This document shows, piece after piece, positions 7,556-16,244 of a stretch of 64,000 nt of DNA (the first letter of the stretch is position 1; each line of letters starts with the position of its first letter). The notes below the pieces were generated by a model that had not been told where the DNA came from, did not search any database, and was given only the letters and a program-made list of their open reading frames with translations. Location of the stretch: positions 1 through 64,000 of the forward strand of contig NZ_JACBNX010000028.1 of the NCBI RefSeq assembly GCF_013403875.1, given 5' to 3'. A program made the translations under genes and the position numbers. The DNA is from Burkholderia guangdongensis (lineage in GTDB: Bacteria; Pseudomonadota; Gammaproteobacteria; Burkholderiales; Burkholderiaceae).

Positions 7556-8755
7556 TTACGCGCCGGGCGCCGCTTCGTCGTCGAACGGCAGGCCGACGTA
7601 GTTCTCGGCGAGGGCCTGCGCGGCGGCGCGCGAGCGCGACACGTACTTCAGCTCGGCGAGCTTCAGGCGGTTCAGGAACGGGGTGTCGTCGGCGGACGGG
7701 TGCAGCATGTTCGTCATGAAGTACGAGAAATGCTCGGCGCGCCACACGCGCTCGAGGCAGGTCGACGAGTACCCGTCGAGCGGCGCCGCGTCGCCGTCGC
7801 GGTAGCGCGCGCCGAACGCGCGGGCCAGCGCGCGGACGTCGGCCACCGCGAGGTTCATCCCCTTCGCGCCGGTCGGCGGCACGATGTGCGCGGCGTCGCC
7901 GGCGAGGAACAGCCGCCCGTACTGCATCGTCTCCGACACGAAGCTGCGCATCGGCGTCACGCTCTTCTGCGTGATCCGGCCCTCGGCCGGCGTCCAGCCG
8001 GTGTCGTTCGAGAAGCGCGTATGCAGTTCGTCCCAGATCCGCGCGTCGGACCATTCGTCGAGGTTCTCGTCGGGCCGGCATTGCAGATACAGGCGCGTGA
8101 CCGACGGCGAGCGCATCGAGAACAGCGCGAAGCCGTGGTCGTGATGCGCGTACACGAGTTCGTCGAGCGACGGCGCCGCGTCGGCGAGAATCCCGAGCCA
8201 TGCGTACGGATACACGCGCTCGAACGTGCGCAGCCGCTCGGCGGGAATCGTCTGGCGCGCGATCCCGTGGAAGCCGTCGCAGCCGGCGATGTAGTCGCAG
8301 TCGATGCGATCCGCACGGCCGTCGGCGTGCGTGAACGTGACGAACGGGCGCTCGCCGTCGACGTTGTGCAGCGCGACGTCGCGGACCTCGAAATGCATGT
8401 CGTGACCGTGCTCGACGGCCGCCGCGATCAGGTCGCGCACGACTTCGTGCTGGCTGTACACGGTGATCGCGCGCCCGCCGGTGAGGCTGCTCAGGTCGAT
8501 CCGGTGGCGCTGCCCGGCGAACAGCAGCTCGATCCCGTGATGGATGAGCCCTTCGCGGCGCATCCGGTCGCCGAGGCCGGCGGCGTTCAGCGTGTCGACG
8601 GTGCCCTGCTCGAGCACGCCGGCGCGGATCCGGTTCTCGCAGTATTCGCGCGAGCGCGCCTCGACGAGCACGGAATCCACGCCCTGCAGGCGCAGCAGAT
8701 GGGAAAGCAGAAGGCCAGCCGGGCCGGCGCCGATGATCGCGACTTGGGTGCGCAT
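7556..8755 (-). CDS. pobA: 4-hydroxybenzoate 3-monooxygenase
   Basis: A 399-residue FAD monooxygenase that hydroxylates 4-hydroxybenzoate to protocatechuate with NADPH and oxygen, feeding the pca operon. GAGPAG (9-14) is the FAD dinucleotide motif, 'AGCDG' (157-161) the DG motif and 'LAGDAAH' (284-290) the GD motif. The substrate residues known from the Pseudomonas enzyme are present with an offset of about one: Tyr202, Ser213, Arg215 and Tyr223. The start at 8755 has TGGAGAC six bases upstream. It is divergent from a LysR gene that probably controls it. Confidence 0.95.
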   Translation of the reverse strand: MRTQVAIIGAGPAGLLLSHLLRLQGVDSVLVEARSREYCENRIRAGVLEQGTVDTLNAAGLGDRMRREGLIHHGIELLFAGQRHRIDLSSLTGGRAITVYSQHEVVRDLIAAAVEHGHDMHFEVRDVALHNVDGERPFVTFTHADGRADRIDCDYIAGCDGFHGIARQTIPAERLRTFERVYPYAWLGILADAAPSLDELVYAHHDHGFALFSMRSPSVTRLYLQCRPDENLDEWSDARIWDELHTRFSNDTGWTPAEGRITQKSVTPMRSFVSETMQYGRLFLAGDAAHIVPPTGAKGMNLAVADVRALARAFGARYRDGDAAPLDGYSSTCLERVWRAEHFSYFMTNMLHPSADDTPFLNRLKLAELKYVSRSRAAAQALAENYVGLPFDDEAAPGA

Positions 8756-8871
8756 TGTTCGTCTCCAGAACATTGGTTCGAATGGTTGAACGCATTTCAG
8801 CGCTTTCCCGACTATGCGGCAACGCGATTTAGGAGATAAGTTATATACGTTTTACAAATAGTGGTGCAGCG
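8756..8871. promoter_or_regulatory. Divergent pobA / LysR promoter region
   Basis: The 116-bp gap between pobA and the divergent LysR gene contains GTTC-N8-GAAC (in the 8774-8792 segment) and an AT-rich stretch (8826-8866) close to the LysR start. A LysR regulator normally binds such a shared region to activate the target and repress itself. The individual boxes are not proven. Confidence 0.4.
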
Positions 8872-9798
8872 ATGGAAGTGCTCGATCTGAACCTGATTCC
8901 GTACCTCGTCGCGCTCGACGAGACGCGTAACGTGAGCCGCGCCGGCGACCGGCTCGGCGTGAGCCAGCCGCGCGTGAGCGCAGCGCTCGGCCGGCTGCGC
9001 GACTATTTCGGCGACCCGTTGTTCGTGCGCACGTCGCGCGGCATGGAGCCGACGCCGCGCGCGCTCGCGCTGCTGCCCGCGGCGCGCGACGCGCTCGCGC
9101 AGATCGAGCGCGGCCTCGTCGCGCCGCACGACTTCGATCCGGCGACGAGCACGCATACGTTCTCGATCGCGCTGTCCGACGTCGGCGAGATCGTGTTCCT
9201 GCCGCGGCTGCTGCAGGCATTCTCGACGCGCGCGCCGCACGTGAACCTGCGCTCGGTGTCGCTGCCGCACGACGAGGTCGGGCGCGGCCTCGAGGCGGGC
9301 AGCATCGATCTCGCGGTCGGCTATTTCCCGGATCTCGACGGCAACAACTTCTTCCAGCAGCGGCTGTTCACGCACCGCTTCGTGTGCCTGATGCGGCGCG
9401 GGCATCCGCTCGAGCGGACGCGGCCGTTCACGGTCGAGCAGTTCCTCGCGTGCGGGCACGCGGTCGTGCGCGCCGAGGGACGCAGCCAGGAAGTGCTCGA
9501 GAAATACCTCGCGAAGCGGCGGATGCACCGGCGCGCGGTGCTCGAGACGCCGCACTTCATGAGCCTGCCGTTCATCCTGAGCCGCACCGACCTGATCGCG
9601 ACCGTGCCGCACGCGATCGGCCACGCGTATGCGGCCGAGCACGCGTTCATCACGCCGGTCGAGCCGCCGCTGCCGCTGCCCCGCTTCGACCTGAAGCAGC
9701 ACTGGCATCGCAAGTTCCACAACGATCCGCGCACGGCCTGGCTGCGCGGCGTGGTCTCGTCCCTGTTCAACGACGAGCAGGACGAATGGCCGAAATGA
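8872..9798 (+). CDS. LysR-family regulator beside pobA
   Basis: A 308-residue LysR-type regulator. The N-terminal helix-turn-helix is visible as 'RNVSRAGDRLGVSQPRVSAALGRLR' (about residues 20-45, quoted here only in outline: SRAGDRLGVSQPRVS), followed by 'FGDPLFVRTSRGMEPTPRA' typical of the NahR/NodD subgroup. The C-terminal part is a periplasmic-binding-like effector domain. Being divergent from pobA, it probably activates pobA in response to 4-hydroxybenzoate. PobR proteins in other bacteria belong to other families, so I give no symbol. Confidence 0.85.
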   Translation: MEVLDLNLIPYLVALDETRNVSRAGDRLGVSQPRVSAALGRLRDYFGDPLFVRTSRGMEPTPRALALLPAARDALAQIERGLVAPHDFDPATSTHTFSIALSDVGEIVFLPRLLQAFSTRAPHVNLRSVSLPHDEVGRGLEAGSIDLAVGYFPDLDGNNFFQQRLFTHRFVCLMRRGHPLERTRPFTVEQFLACGHAVVRAEGRSQEVLEKYLAKRRMHRRAVLETPHFMSLPFILSRTDLIATVPHAIGHAYAAEHAFITPVEPPLPLPRFDLKQHWHRKFHNDPRTAWLRGVVSSLFNDEQDEWPK

Positions 9799-9801
9799 AC
9801 A

Positions 9802-9959
9802 GCCCCCACGCTCACTACGTTCGCTGCCCCCCGAGGGGGCGGTCAACCTCCTTGGGGCGGCCCGGCGGAGGCTGACGCGAACGGCCCCCACGCTCACTAC
9901 GTTCGCTGCCCCCCGAGGGGGCGGTCAGCCTCCTTGGGGCGGCCCGGCGGAGGCTGACG
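9802..9959. repeat. Two direct copies of a 76-bp GC-rich repeat, period 82 bp
   Basis: The segments 9802-9877 and 9884-9959 are almost identical. Each contains the snap-back GCCCCCCGAGGGGGC and a second GC-rich arm (CCTTGGGGCGG and CCGGCGGAGG). The unit resembles dispersed REP-like elements of Burkholderia and could form terminator-like hairpins at the end of the LysR gene. Confidence 0.8.
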
Positions 9960-10056
9960 TGAGCGTCCGACTGCATGCCGCGCACGACGCGCGAAAGCAT
10001 GAAACAATCTCCCCCAACCGCGCCGCCGCCGGCGGCCGTCTCGATGGAGCCAATAG

Positions 10057-10677
10057 ATGAGAAAAAAATCCTCGCGAGCCGACGCCCGGCCGTCCCGCGA
10101 CGAGGCCGAAGAAGCCGTCCGCGTGCTGCTGCGCTGGGCGGGCGACGATCCCGCCCGCGAAGGGCTGCTCGACACGCCGGCGCGCGTCGTGCGCGCCTAC
10201 GAGGAGTTCTTCGCGGGCTACGCGCTGGAGCCGCGCGACATCCTCGCGCGCACGTTCAGCGAAGTCGACGGCTACGACGAGATGATCGTGCTGAAGGACA
10301 TCCGCTTCGAAAGCTACTGCGAGCATCACATGGTGCCGATCATCGGCCGCGCGCACGTCGCGTATCTGCCGAATCATCGCGTGGTCGGGATCTCGAAGCT
10401 CGCGCGGCTCGTCGACGCATTCGCGAAGCGCCTGCAGATCCAGGAAAAAATGACCGTTCAGATCGCCGATACGCTGTTTGAGGTGTTGCAGCCGAAGGGG
10501 GTCGGCGTGATCCTGGAAGCCGCGCACCAGTGCATCTCGACGCGCGGCATCCACAAACCCGGCGTCGAGATGGTCACGTCGCGGATGCTCGGCACGTTCC
10601 GCAGCGATCCGTCGACGCGGCGCGAATTCCTGTCGATCGTCGCGAATCCGTCGTCGGTGAACCTGACGAACACGTGA
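10057..10677 (+). CDS. folE: GTP cyclohydrolase I
   Basis: A 206-residue enzyme that converts GTP to dihydroneopterin triphosphate, the first step towards folate and other pterins. The zinc ligands are present: Cys88 and His91 in YCEHH, and Cys159 in 'HQCISTRG'. The family block 'VGISKLARLVDAFAKRLQ' is intact. Its stop overlaps the start of the next gene by one base (TGATG), so the two are translationally coupled. This is the short, monofunctional form, so a second folE paralogue may exist in the genome. Confidence 0.95.
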   Translation: MRKKSSRADARPSRDEAEEAVRVLLRWAGDDPAREGLLDTPARVVRAYEEFFAGYALEPRDILARTFSEVDGYDEMIVLKDIRFESYCEHHMVPIIGRAHVAYLPNHRVVGISKLARLVDAFAKRLQIQEKMTVQIADTLFEVLQPKGVGVILEAAHQCISTRGIHKPGVEMVTSRMLGTFRSDPSTRREFLSIVANPSSVNLTNT

Positions 10678-11495
10678 TGGCGCAGACGACGCAAGCGGCG
10701 ACACCCGCGGCACCCGTGGCGCCTGTCGTGCTCGTGACCGGCGCGGCCCGCCGCGCGGGGCGCGCGTTCGCCGAACATTTCGCCGCCGCGGGCTACCGCA
10801 CCGCCATCCATTACGACCGTTCGGCCGACGCCGCGCACGCCACCGCGAACGCGATCGCCGCGCGCGGCCCGGACTCGGCGGCCTTCCAGGCTGACCTGTC
10901 CGACGCCGCGCAGATCGCCGCGCTGATCGATGCGGTGTGCGCGCGCTTCGGCCGCCTCGACGTGCTCGTGAACAACGCGTCGGTGTTCTGGCAGGACCAC
11001 TTTCCGAGCTTCGATCTCGCCGCGTTCGACAACGCATGGGCCGTCAACTGCCGCGCGCCGATCCTGCTGACGCGCGCGTTCCACGAGCGAGCGCGCGCGG
11101 CGGGCACGCAGGGCGTGGTCGTGAACGTCGTCGACCAGAAGATCAAGGAGAACTTCCATCGCGACCATTTCAGCTACACGGTCGCGAAGGCCGCGCTCGG
11201 CAACCTGACGCAGATGCTCGCGCTGTCGGCCGCGCCGGTGCTGCGCGTGAACGCGGTGTTCCCCGGCCTGATGCTGCCGAGCGACGACCAGACCGACGCC
11301 GACTTCGAGCACGCGAGCCACGCGGCGACGCCGCTCGCGCGCGTCGCCGGGCCCGACGACGTCGCACGCGCGATCCTGCTGCTGACGGGCTCCGCGTACA
11401 ACGGCGTCGACTTCGTCATCGATGCGGGCCAGAACCTGATCCGCGTCGATCAGGACGTGCTCTACAAGCATCGCTCGCCGGCGAGCAAGCACTGA
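10677..11495 (+). CDS. Short-chain reductase, FolM/pteridine-reductase type
   Basis: A 272-residue SDR. The cofactor motif reads TGAARRAG, with an Arg in the loop as in PTR1 and FolM (TGxxxRxG), which favours NADPH. The usual catalytic Ser is replaced by 'VNVVDQK', with Asp about 14 residues before Tyr in 'SYTVAK', matching the Asp-Tyr-Lys triad of pteridine reductases. Coupling to folE supports dihydromonapterin or dihydrofolate/biopterin reduction. Start is the overlapping ATG at 10677. The exact pterin is inferred. Confidence 0.82.
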   Translation: MAQTTQAATPAAPVAPVVLVTGAARRAGRAFAEHFAAAGYRTAIHYDRSADAAHATANAIAARGPDSAAFQADLSDAAQIAALIDAVCARFGRLDVLVNNASVFWQDHFPSFDLAAFDNAWAVNCRAPILLTRAFHERARAAGTQGVVVNVVDQKIKENFHRDHFSYTVAKAALGNLTQMLALSAAPVLRVNAVFPGLMLPSDDQTDADFEHASHAATPLARVAGPDDVARAILLLTGSAYNGVDFVIDAGQNLIRVDQDVLYKHRSPASKH

Positions 11496-11508
11496 CTTCG
11501 GCGCGCGC

Positions 11509-11571
11509 GACCGTAGCGACCGTAGCGACCGTAGCGACCGTAGCGACCGTAGCGACCGTAGCGACCGTGAC
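11509..11571. repeat. 9-bp tandem repeat GACCGTAGC x6-7
   Basis: Six perfect copies of GACCGTAGC and one changed copy (GACCGTGAC) fill the gap between the convergent folM-like and serine acetyltransferase genes, with further degenerate copies up to about 11590, reaching the stop of the latter. It is a candidate variable-number repeat. Confidence 0.9.
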
Positions 11572-11585
11572 AACCGTGGCAGCCG

Positions 11586-12506
11586 TTACGGCTTCTCGTC
11601 GCGCTCGCCTTCGCGGATCTTGCCCTGCGCGACGCTGCTGCCCGGCGGCACGCTGTGCGTGAGCCACACGTTGCCGCCGATCACTGAGCCGCGGCCGATC
11701 GTCACACGGCCGAGGATCGTCGCACCCGCGTAGATCACGACGTCGTCCTCGACGATCGGATGCCGCGCGTTGCCCTTCACGAGCGTGCCATCGCCGTCGG
11801 CGGGGAAGCTCTTCGCGCCAAGCGTCACCGCCTGGTAGACGCGCACGCGCTCGCCGATGATCGCCGTCTCGCCGATCACGACGCCGGTGCCGTGATCGAT
11901 GAAGAAGCTCGCGGCAATTTGCGCGCCCGGGTGGATGTCGATGCCGGTCGCCGAATGCGCGATTTCGTTGATGAAGCGCGCGAGCAGCGGCACGCCGAGA
12001 CGATAGAGCGCATGCGCGAGCCGGTGATGCATCATCGCGAACACGCCCGGATAGCAGAGCAGAATTTCGGTGATGTGCTGCGCGGCCGGATCGCCCGCGT
12101 ACGCGGCCTGGATGTCGCTGACGAGCAGCGCGCGGATCGCGGGCAGTTGCGCGCCGAGTTCCCGCGCGATTTCGAACGCGCGTTTGTCGAGCTCGGCGGA
12201 CGGCGAATCGGCGTGCTCGGACAGAAACGGCAGCGCGCGGCGGATTTGCTCGGACAACAGCCGCAGCGTGCTCTCGAGCGTATGGCCGACGTAATAGTCG
12301 ACGCTCTCGTCGGTCAGGTCCGGCGCACCGTAGTGCGTCGGGAACATCGCCGCGCGCAGCCCGGCGACGATCCTGCAGATCGCGTCGCGCGACGGCAGTT
12401 CGCGAATGCCGCGCGGGTGGCGCGTGCGGTGCAATTGTTCGCGCGACTCGCGCAAGCCGGCGACGATCGACTCGAGGCCCCATTGACGGACGGACGGTTT
12501 CGACAT
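11586..12506 (-). CDS. cysE: Serine O-acetyltransferase (EpsC/CysE type)
   Basis: A 306-residue enzyme that acetylates L-serine to O-acetylserine for cysteine synthesis. The C-terminal left-handed beta-helix shows hexapeptide repeats ('IDIHPGAQIAASFFIDHG', 'GVVIGETAIIGERV'), and the active-site block 'HGTGVVIGETA' is present. The longer N-terminal helical domain fits the EpsC subgroup. I chose MSKPSVRQWG at 12506 as the start from homologue length; the ribosome site is weak. It is convergent with the folE pair and separated from it only by tandem repeats. Confidence 0.88.
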   Translation of the reverse strand: MSKPSVRQWGLESIVAGLRESREQLHRTRHPRGIRELPSRDAICRIVAGLRAAMFPTHYGAPDLTDESVDYYVGHTLESTLRLLSEQIRRALPFLSEHADSPSAELDKRAFEIARELGAQLPAIRALLVSDIQAAYAGDPAAQHITEILLCYPGVFAMMHHRLAHALYRLGVPLLARFINEIAHSATGIDIHPGAQIAASFFIDHGTGVVIGETAIIGERVRVYQAVTLGAKSFPADGDGTLVKGNARHPIVEDDVVIYAGATILGRVTIGRGSVIGGNVWLTHSVPPGSSVAQGKIREGERDEKP

Positions 12507-12636
12507 AGGCAAATGCAGGCGGCCGGGCTTGCCCGCTCGGCCGCGAATAAAAGTGACGGGTGTCGCAAGATTACCGCGTTTTCCGGCGCGCGGCCCTGCG
12601 TCGTGGGTCGGCCGAACGGCCAACGCCGCCGCGAAT

Positions 12637-12684
12637 CAGACGGTAACTCAGGCGGTAAATCAGGCGGCAAATCAGACGGTGACG
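12637..12684. repeat. 12-bp tandem repeat x4
   Basis: Four copies of a CAGGCGGTAAAT-like dodecamer (12637-12648, 12649-12660, 12661-12672, 12673-12684) run into the 3' end and stop codon of the next minus-strand gene, so the last codons of that gene derive from the repeat. Confidence 0.75.
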
Positions 12685-12905
12685 CTGCTCGCGTCGATCC
12701 ATCTCACCGCCCAGTCGCGCGCGTGCGCGATCGCGGTGTCTTCGTCGTTGAAATGGAGGTCGGAAGGAAAGAACCGGTTCGCGACGAGTTCGCCGTCGCT
12801 CGAACGCGAAATCACCACGTAGGGTTTGAATGAGCCGTCGCCCGTGCGCGCGGGCGCACAGTTCAATAGATAGCCGCGATGTGTGAAGGCAGATGTCGAT
12901 AGCAT
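12672..12905 (-). CDS. Hypothetical 77-residue protein
   Basis: A 77-residue protein starting MLSTSAFTHRGYLLNCAP, with a compact alternating pattern ('FKPYVVISRSSDGELVANRFF') and an acidic helix 'FNDEDTAIAHARDWAVRWIDA'. The shape resembles small Burkholderia proteins of unknown role that carry a single alpha/beta domain. No membrane segment is seen. It is monocistronic and divergent from the next small gene. Its function is unknown. Confidence 0.65.
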   Translation of the reverse strand: MLSTSAFTHRGYLLNCAPARTGDGSFKPYVVISRSSDGELVANRFFPSDLHFNDEDTAIAHARDWAVRWIDASSVTV

Positions 12906-13180
12906 GAGTGCGCTCGCCCAGGTCTCTTACTTTCTTGTTCACTACCGTCCCGCGGGTGCTGCGGCGCCCTGCGGACGGAAGCGGCAGCTTTTGCATCCCC
13001 GTGCGCCGCTTCGCAGGAAAAGAATCATACTCTGTAGAAAACGCGTCTTCTAGCTGAAAAAAACACGCCAAATCAACGCGCGCGACACGGCGGCGGCGAA
13101 CGTTCGTGCACATTTTCCCGTCACGTCCGGAACGGGACTTGCCTGAATCCGGAAGCATTCGCCGCCGCAGGAGACTCGCG

Positions 13181-13591
13181 ATGGAATCGGCTGAAAACCG
13201 GCGCGCGGCGCATCCGCGCAGCGTCGAGCTCTACAACGAAGACACGCACGACAGCACCGTCGACACCGACGGCAAGAATCGCGAAGCGGCCCGCCTCGCG
13301 CGCGGCGACGCGATGTCGCCGGACCAGATCACGACGAGCAACGCGTCGCTCGTCAACGCGGTGCCCGAAGCCACCGACGGGCTCGCCGGCTTCGACAGCC
13401 GGCCGGGCGGCAATCATCCGGCGCTCGCGCTGCGCGACGGCTACGCGGTCGTCGAGAAGGGGTTCGACGCGCCGTCGCCGCTCGACGCGGACGCGCTCGG
13501 CCCGCAGCATCGGGCACGCGGGCGCGAGCACTGGCCGTGGCACGCGCGCCGGCCCGAGCGCGTGATCGAGCTGACGGACCTGTCGAGCTGA
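13181..13591 (+). CDS. Hypothetical hydrophilic 136-residue protein
   Basis: A 136-residue, highly polar protein starting MESAENRRAAHPRSVEL, rich in Asp, Arg and Asn and with no predicted membrane segment or signal peptide. The ATG at 13181 is preceded by AGGAGAC, which rules out the longer upstream frame. It resembles a Burkholderia-restricted group of proteins (possibly DUF3005) from memory only. It ends 93 bp before the FNR-type gene and on the same strand. Confidence 0.6.
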   Translation: MESAENRRAAHPRSVELYNEDTHDSTVDTDGKNREAARLARGDAMSPDQITTSNASLVNAVPEATDGLAGFDSRPGGNHPALALRDGYAVVEKGFDAPSPLDADALGPQHRARGREHWPWHARRPERVIELTDLSS

Positions 13592-13683
13592 ACGCGACGT
13601 TTGAACGCGACGTTTTGCCGCCCGATCGCGGCGGGTTGCGGTGGAATAATGTGCCGGACTGCTTCTTTCAATACACGCCGACC

Positions 13684-14412
13684 ATGCTCATCCCCGCCGC
13701 CCGCCCCGCCAGCTATCGAGCATCGCGCAACGTACCGGACTGCTCGTCGTGCGCGCTCGGTCATCTCTGCATGCCGAATGGCCTCGCGCCGGCCGCGCTG
13801 TCGCGGCTCGAAGCGGTGATCCACACCGCCCGCCCGGTCAAGCGCGGCGAAACGGTGTTTCGCGCGGGCGACGTGTTTCACAACCTGTACGCGGTGCGCT
13901 CCGGGTCGCTGAAAACCGTGTCGACCCGCGCCGACGGCCGCGAGCAGGTCACCGGGCTGCATCTCGCGGGCGAGGCGCTCGGGCTCGACGGCATTTCCGA
14001 CGACACGCACCCGAGCACCGCGATCGCGCTCGAGGACAGCTCCGTCTGCGTGATTCCGTACCGCCCGCTCGCGTCGCTCTGCGCGGAAGCGGACACGATG
14101 CAGCGCCGGATGCACAAACTGATGAGCGAGCAGATCGTGCGCGAGACCGCGCAGGCGATGCGGATCGGCGCGCTGACCGTCGACGAGCGGATCGTGTCGT
14201 TTCTGCTCGACGTGTCGTCGCGCTACCGGAAGCGCGGCTATTCGCCGGCGGAATTCAATCTGCGGATGACGCGCGAGGATATCGGCAGCTATCTCGGCAT
14301 GACGCTCGAAACGGTCAGCCGCACGCTGTCGAAGTTCCGCAAGCGCGGCCTGATCGAGATGCAGGGCCGCGCGGTGCGCATCGTCGATTTCGACGAGCTG
14401 CAGCGGGTCTGA
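13684..14412 (+). CDS. FNR-type oxygen-responsive regulator
   Basis: A 242-residue Crp/Fnr-family regulator. Cys20, Cys23, Cys29 and Cys122 fall at exactly the numbering of the four [4Fe-4S] ligands of E. coli FNR, so an oxygen-sensing cluster is very likely. The cyclic-nucleotide-like beta-roll spans about 30-140, and the C-terminal helix-turn-helix contains ETVSR, the ExxSR contact motif for TTGAT half-sites. The start at 13684 is chosen by this alignment. It probably governs the switch to micro-aerobic or anaerobic metabolism; no target can be assigned from the neighbours. Confidence 0.9.
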   Translation: MLIPAARPASYRASRNVPDCSSCALGHLCMPNGLAPAALSRLEAVIHTARPVKRGETVFRAGDVFHNLYAVRSGSLKTVSTRADGREQVTGLHLAGEALGLDGISDDTHPSTAIALEDSSVCVIPYRPLASLCAEADTMQRRMHKLMSEQIVRETAQAMRIGALTVDERIVSFLLDVSSRYRKRGYSPAEFNLRMTREDIGSYLGMTLETVSRTLSKFRKRGLIEMQGRAVRIVDFDELQRV

Positions 14413-14421
14413 TCCCGCAGG

Positions 14422-14478
14422 TCGGTCGACGAGACAAGCCGACGAGTCAAGCCGACGAATTGAGTCGACGAGTCAGTC
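14422..14478. repeat. Degenerate 12-13-bp tandem repeat
   Basis: About four degenerate copies containing GACGAG/GACGAA and AAGCC or GAGTC fill the 60 bp between the convergent FNR and ArgP genes and touch the stop of the latter. Confidence 0.55.
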
Positions 14479-15366
14479 GAGAAACAGCGCGGCGCGCGCC
14501 TTCAGCACCTCACTGAACGCATCGAGCCAGCCGATCGACAGGCGCCAGCTCTGCCAATACAGATCGACGTCGACGGTCCGCTCCGCCGACAGATCCACCA
14601 GTTCCCCCGCCGCCAGTTGGCGCTCGACCATCCGGTCCGGGCACATGCCCCAGCCGAGCCCCGTCTCGCACGCGCGCAGATAGCCGGCGACGTGCGGTAT
14701 CCAGTGCTGCGGTGGATCGAGATCCGTGCGCGTCACGCGGCGGATGAAGCGCGCCTGCAGGCTGTCCTTCGAGCTGAACATCACGCACGGCGCGCGGCGA
14801 AGCGCGTCGCGGGTGAGCCCCGCGTCGAAGTAGCGCGCGTGGAAAGCCGGCGAGCAGACCGCGCGATAGCGCATCCGGCCGAGCCGCGTCGACCGGCAGC
14901 CCTGGATCGGCTCCGCCTGCGCGGTCACCGCGCCCTGCACGCTGCCGTCGCGAATGCGCGCGGCCGTGTGATCCTGATCGTCGATCACGAGGTCGAGCAA
15001 CGTCTCGCGCTCCGCGCAGAACGGGCCGACCGCGTCGATGAACCACGTCGCGACGCTGTCGTCGTTGACCGCGATGCGCAGCGTCGGCCACGCGGACGCG
15101 AGCGCGCCCGGCAGCGCCGGCATTCGCCCGGACAGCTCCGCCTCGAGCAATTGCACGCGCTCCGTGTGGCGGCACAGCAGCGCGCCGGACGTCGTCGCGA
15201 CGCACGGCTGCCCACGCTTCACGAGCACGCTGCCGACCCGCTCCTCGAGCAGCTTCACGCGCTGTGACACCGCGGACGCCGTCACGTTCAGCTCCTTCGC
15301 GGCGCGTTCGAACGAGCCGTGACGGATCACGGCCGCAAGCGCGTCGAGCAGCGCATAGTCGAGCAT
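14473..15366 (-). CDS. argP: LysR-family regulator ArgP/LysG
   Basis: A 297-residue LysR regulator starting MLDYALLDALAAVIRHGSF, the characteristic ArgP (IciA/LysG) opening, with a helix-turn-helix through 'AAKELNVTASAVSQRVKLLEE'-like sequence (about 20-40) and the ligand domain beyond residue 90. ArgP regulators sense arginine or lysine and switch on a divergent basic-amino-acid exporter, and here such an exporter lies on the other strand 101 bp away. The pairing makes the assignment firm; which amino acid is sensed is not visible. Confidence 0.88.
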   Translation of the reverse strand: MLDYALLDALAAVIRHGSFERAAKELNVTASAVSQRVKLLEERVGSVLVKRGQPCVATTSGALLCRHTERVQLLEAELSGRMPALPGALASAWPTLRIAVNDDSVATWFIDAVGPFCAERETLLDLVIDDQDHTAARIRDGSVQGAVTAQAEPIQGCRSTRLGRMRYRAVCSPAFHARYFDAGLTRDALRRAPCVMFSSKDSLQARFIRRVTRTDLDPPQHWIPHVAGYLRACETGLGWGMCPDRMVERQLAAGELVDLSAERTVDVDLYWQSWRLSIGWLDAFSEVLKARAALFLD

Positions 15367-15467
15367 TAGCGTTCCTTAATCGACATTAGTCTATTTAGCT
15401 TCTCTTACTCCACTGGAACCCGCAGACTAACGCCATCCGATTCATCCGTCCACGGCTTTCCCCCACT
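15367..15467. promoter_or_regulatory. Divergent argP / exporter promoter
   Basis: The 101-bp gap is AT-richer than its surroundings and contains ATTAGTCTATTTAGCT and similar T-rich elements of the T-N11-A kind used by LysR regulators. It should hold both promoters and the ArgP operator. Confidence 0.45.
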
Positions 15468-16097
15468 ATGAACTGGCTCGCTTATTCTCACGGCGCCGCG
15501 CTGTGCGCGTCGCTGATCGTCACGATCGGCGCGCAGAACGCGTTCGTGCTTCGGCAGGGCATCCTGCGCGCGCACGTCGGCAAGATCGTCGTGCTCTGCG
15601 CGCTGTCCGACATGATCCTGATCGCGGCGGGCGTCGGCGGCGCATCCGCGCTCGTCGGACGCTACCCGGCGTTCGTACACGCGGTGCTCTACGCCGGGCT
15701 CGCGTATCTCGCCTGGTTCGGCCTGAACGCGTTGCGGCGCGCGCTCAGGCCCGGCCACGAGACGCTCGACGTCCGTGGCGAGCCGGCAGCGCAGCAACAG
15801 CAGAAGCCACAGCCTGCGCTCGCGGTCGTCGCGATGACGCTCGCGTTCACGTGGCTCAACCCGCACGTCTATCTCGACACGTTCCTGCTGATCGGCACCG
15901 CCGGCGCGCGCGAGCCGGACGGCGCGCGGCTCGCGTTCGCGGTCGGCGCGATGACGGTGAGCGCCGTCTGGTTCGTCGCGCTCGGCTACGGCGCGCGGCT
16001 GCTCGCGCCGTGGTTCCGGCGCGCGATCGCATGGCGCGTGCTCGACGCTGCGATCGGCGGCATGGTGCTGTTCCTCGCGGCGACGCAGTTGCGTTGA
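15468..16097 (+). CDS. ArgO/LysE basic-amino-acid exporter
   Basis: A 209-residue inner-membrane protein of the LysE/ArgO subfamily. The early block 'IVTIGAQNAFVLRQGI' is diagnostic (GAQNAFVLRQG), and 'FTWLNPHVYLDTFLLIG' forms the second conserved helix. Six hydrophobic segments are visible, with a Gln-rich loop (QQQQKPQ) in the middle. It exports arginine and/or lysine and is divergent from its regulator ArgP. The start at 15468 agrees with homologues. Confidence 0.9.
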   Translation: MNWLAYSHGAALCASLIVTIGAQNAFVLRQGILRAHVGKIVVLCALSDMILIAAGVGGASALVGRYPAFVHAVLYAGLAYLAWFGLNALRRALRPGHETLDVRGEPAAQQQQKPQPALAVVAMTLAFTWLNPHVYLDTFLLIGTAGAREPDGARLAFAVGAMTVSAVWFVALGYGARLLAPWFRRAIAWRVLDAAIGGMVLFLAATQLR

Positions 16098-16244
16098 GCT
16101 CGATGGCATCGCACGCATCCCGCCCTCATCCATTCCGACGATTTCCCGCCACCCGCGACCGACTACGCTCTACGCGTATCGGTCGCGCGGTCCCGCTGCG
16201 CGATGGCCGATCCGCCCCGTCCCACTCCGATCCTTCACGCCATC

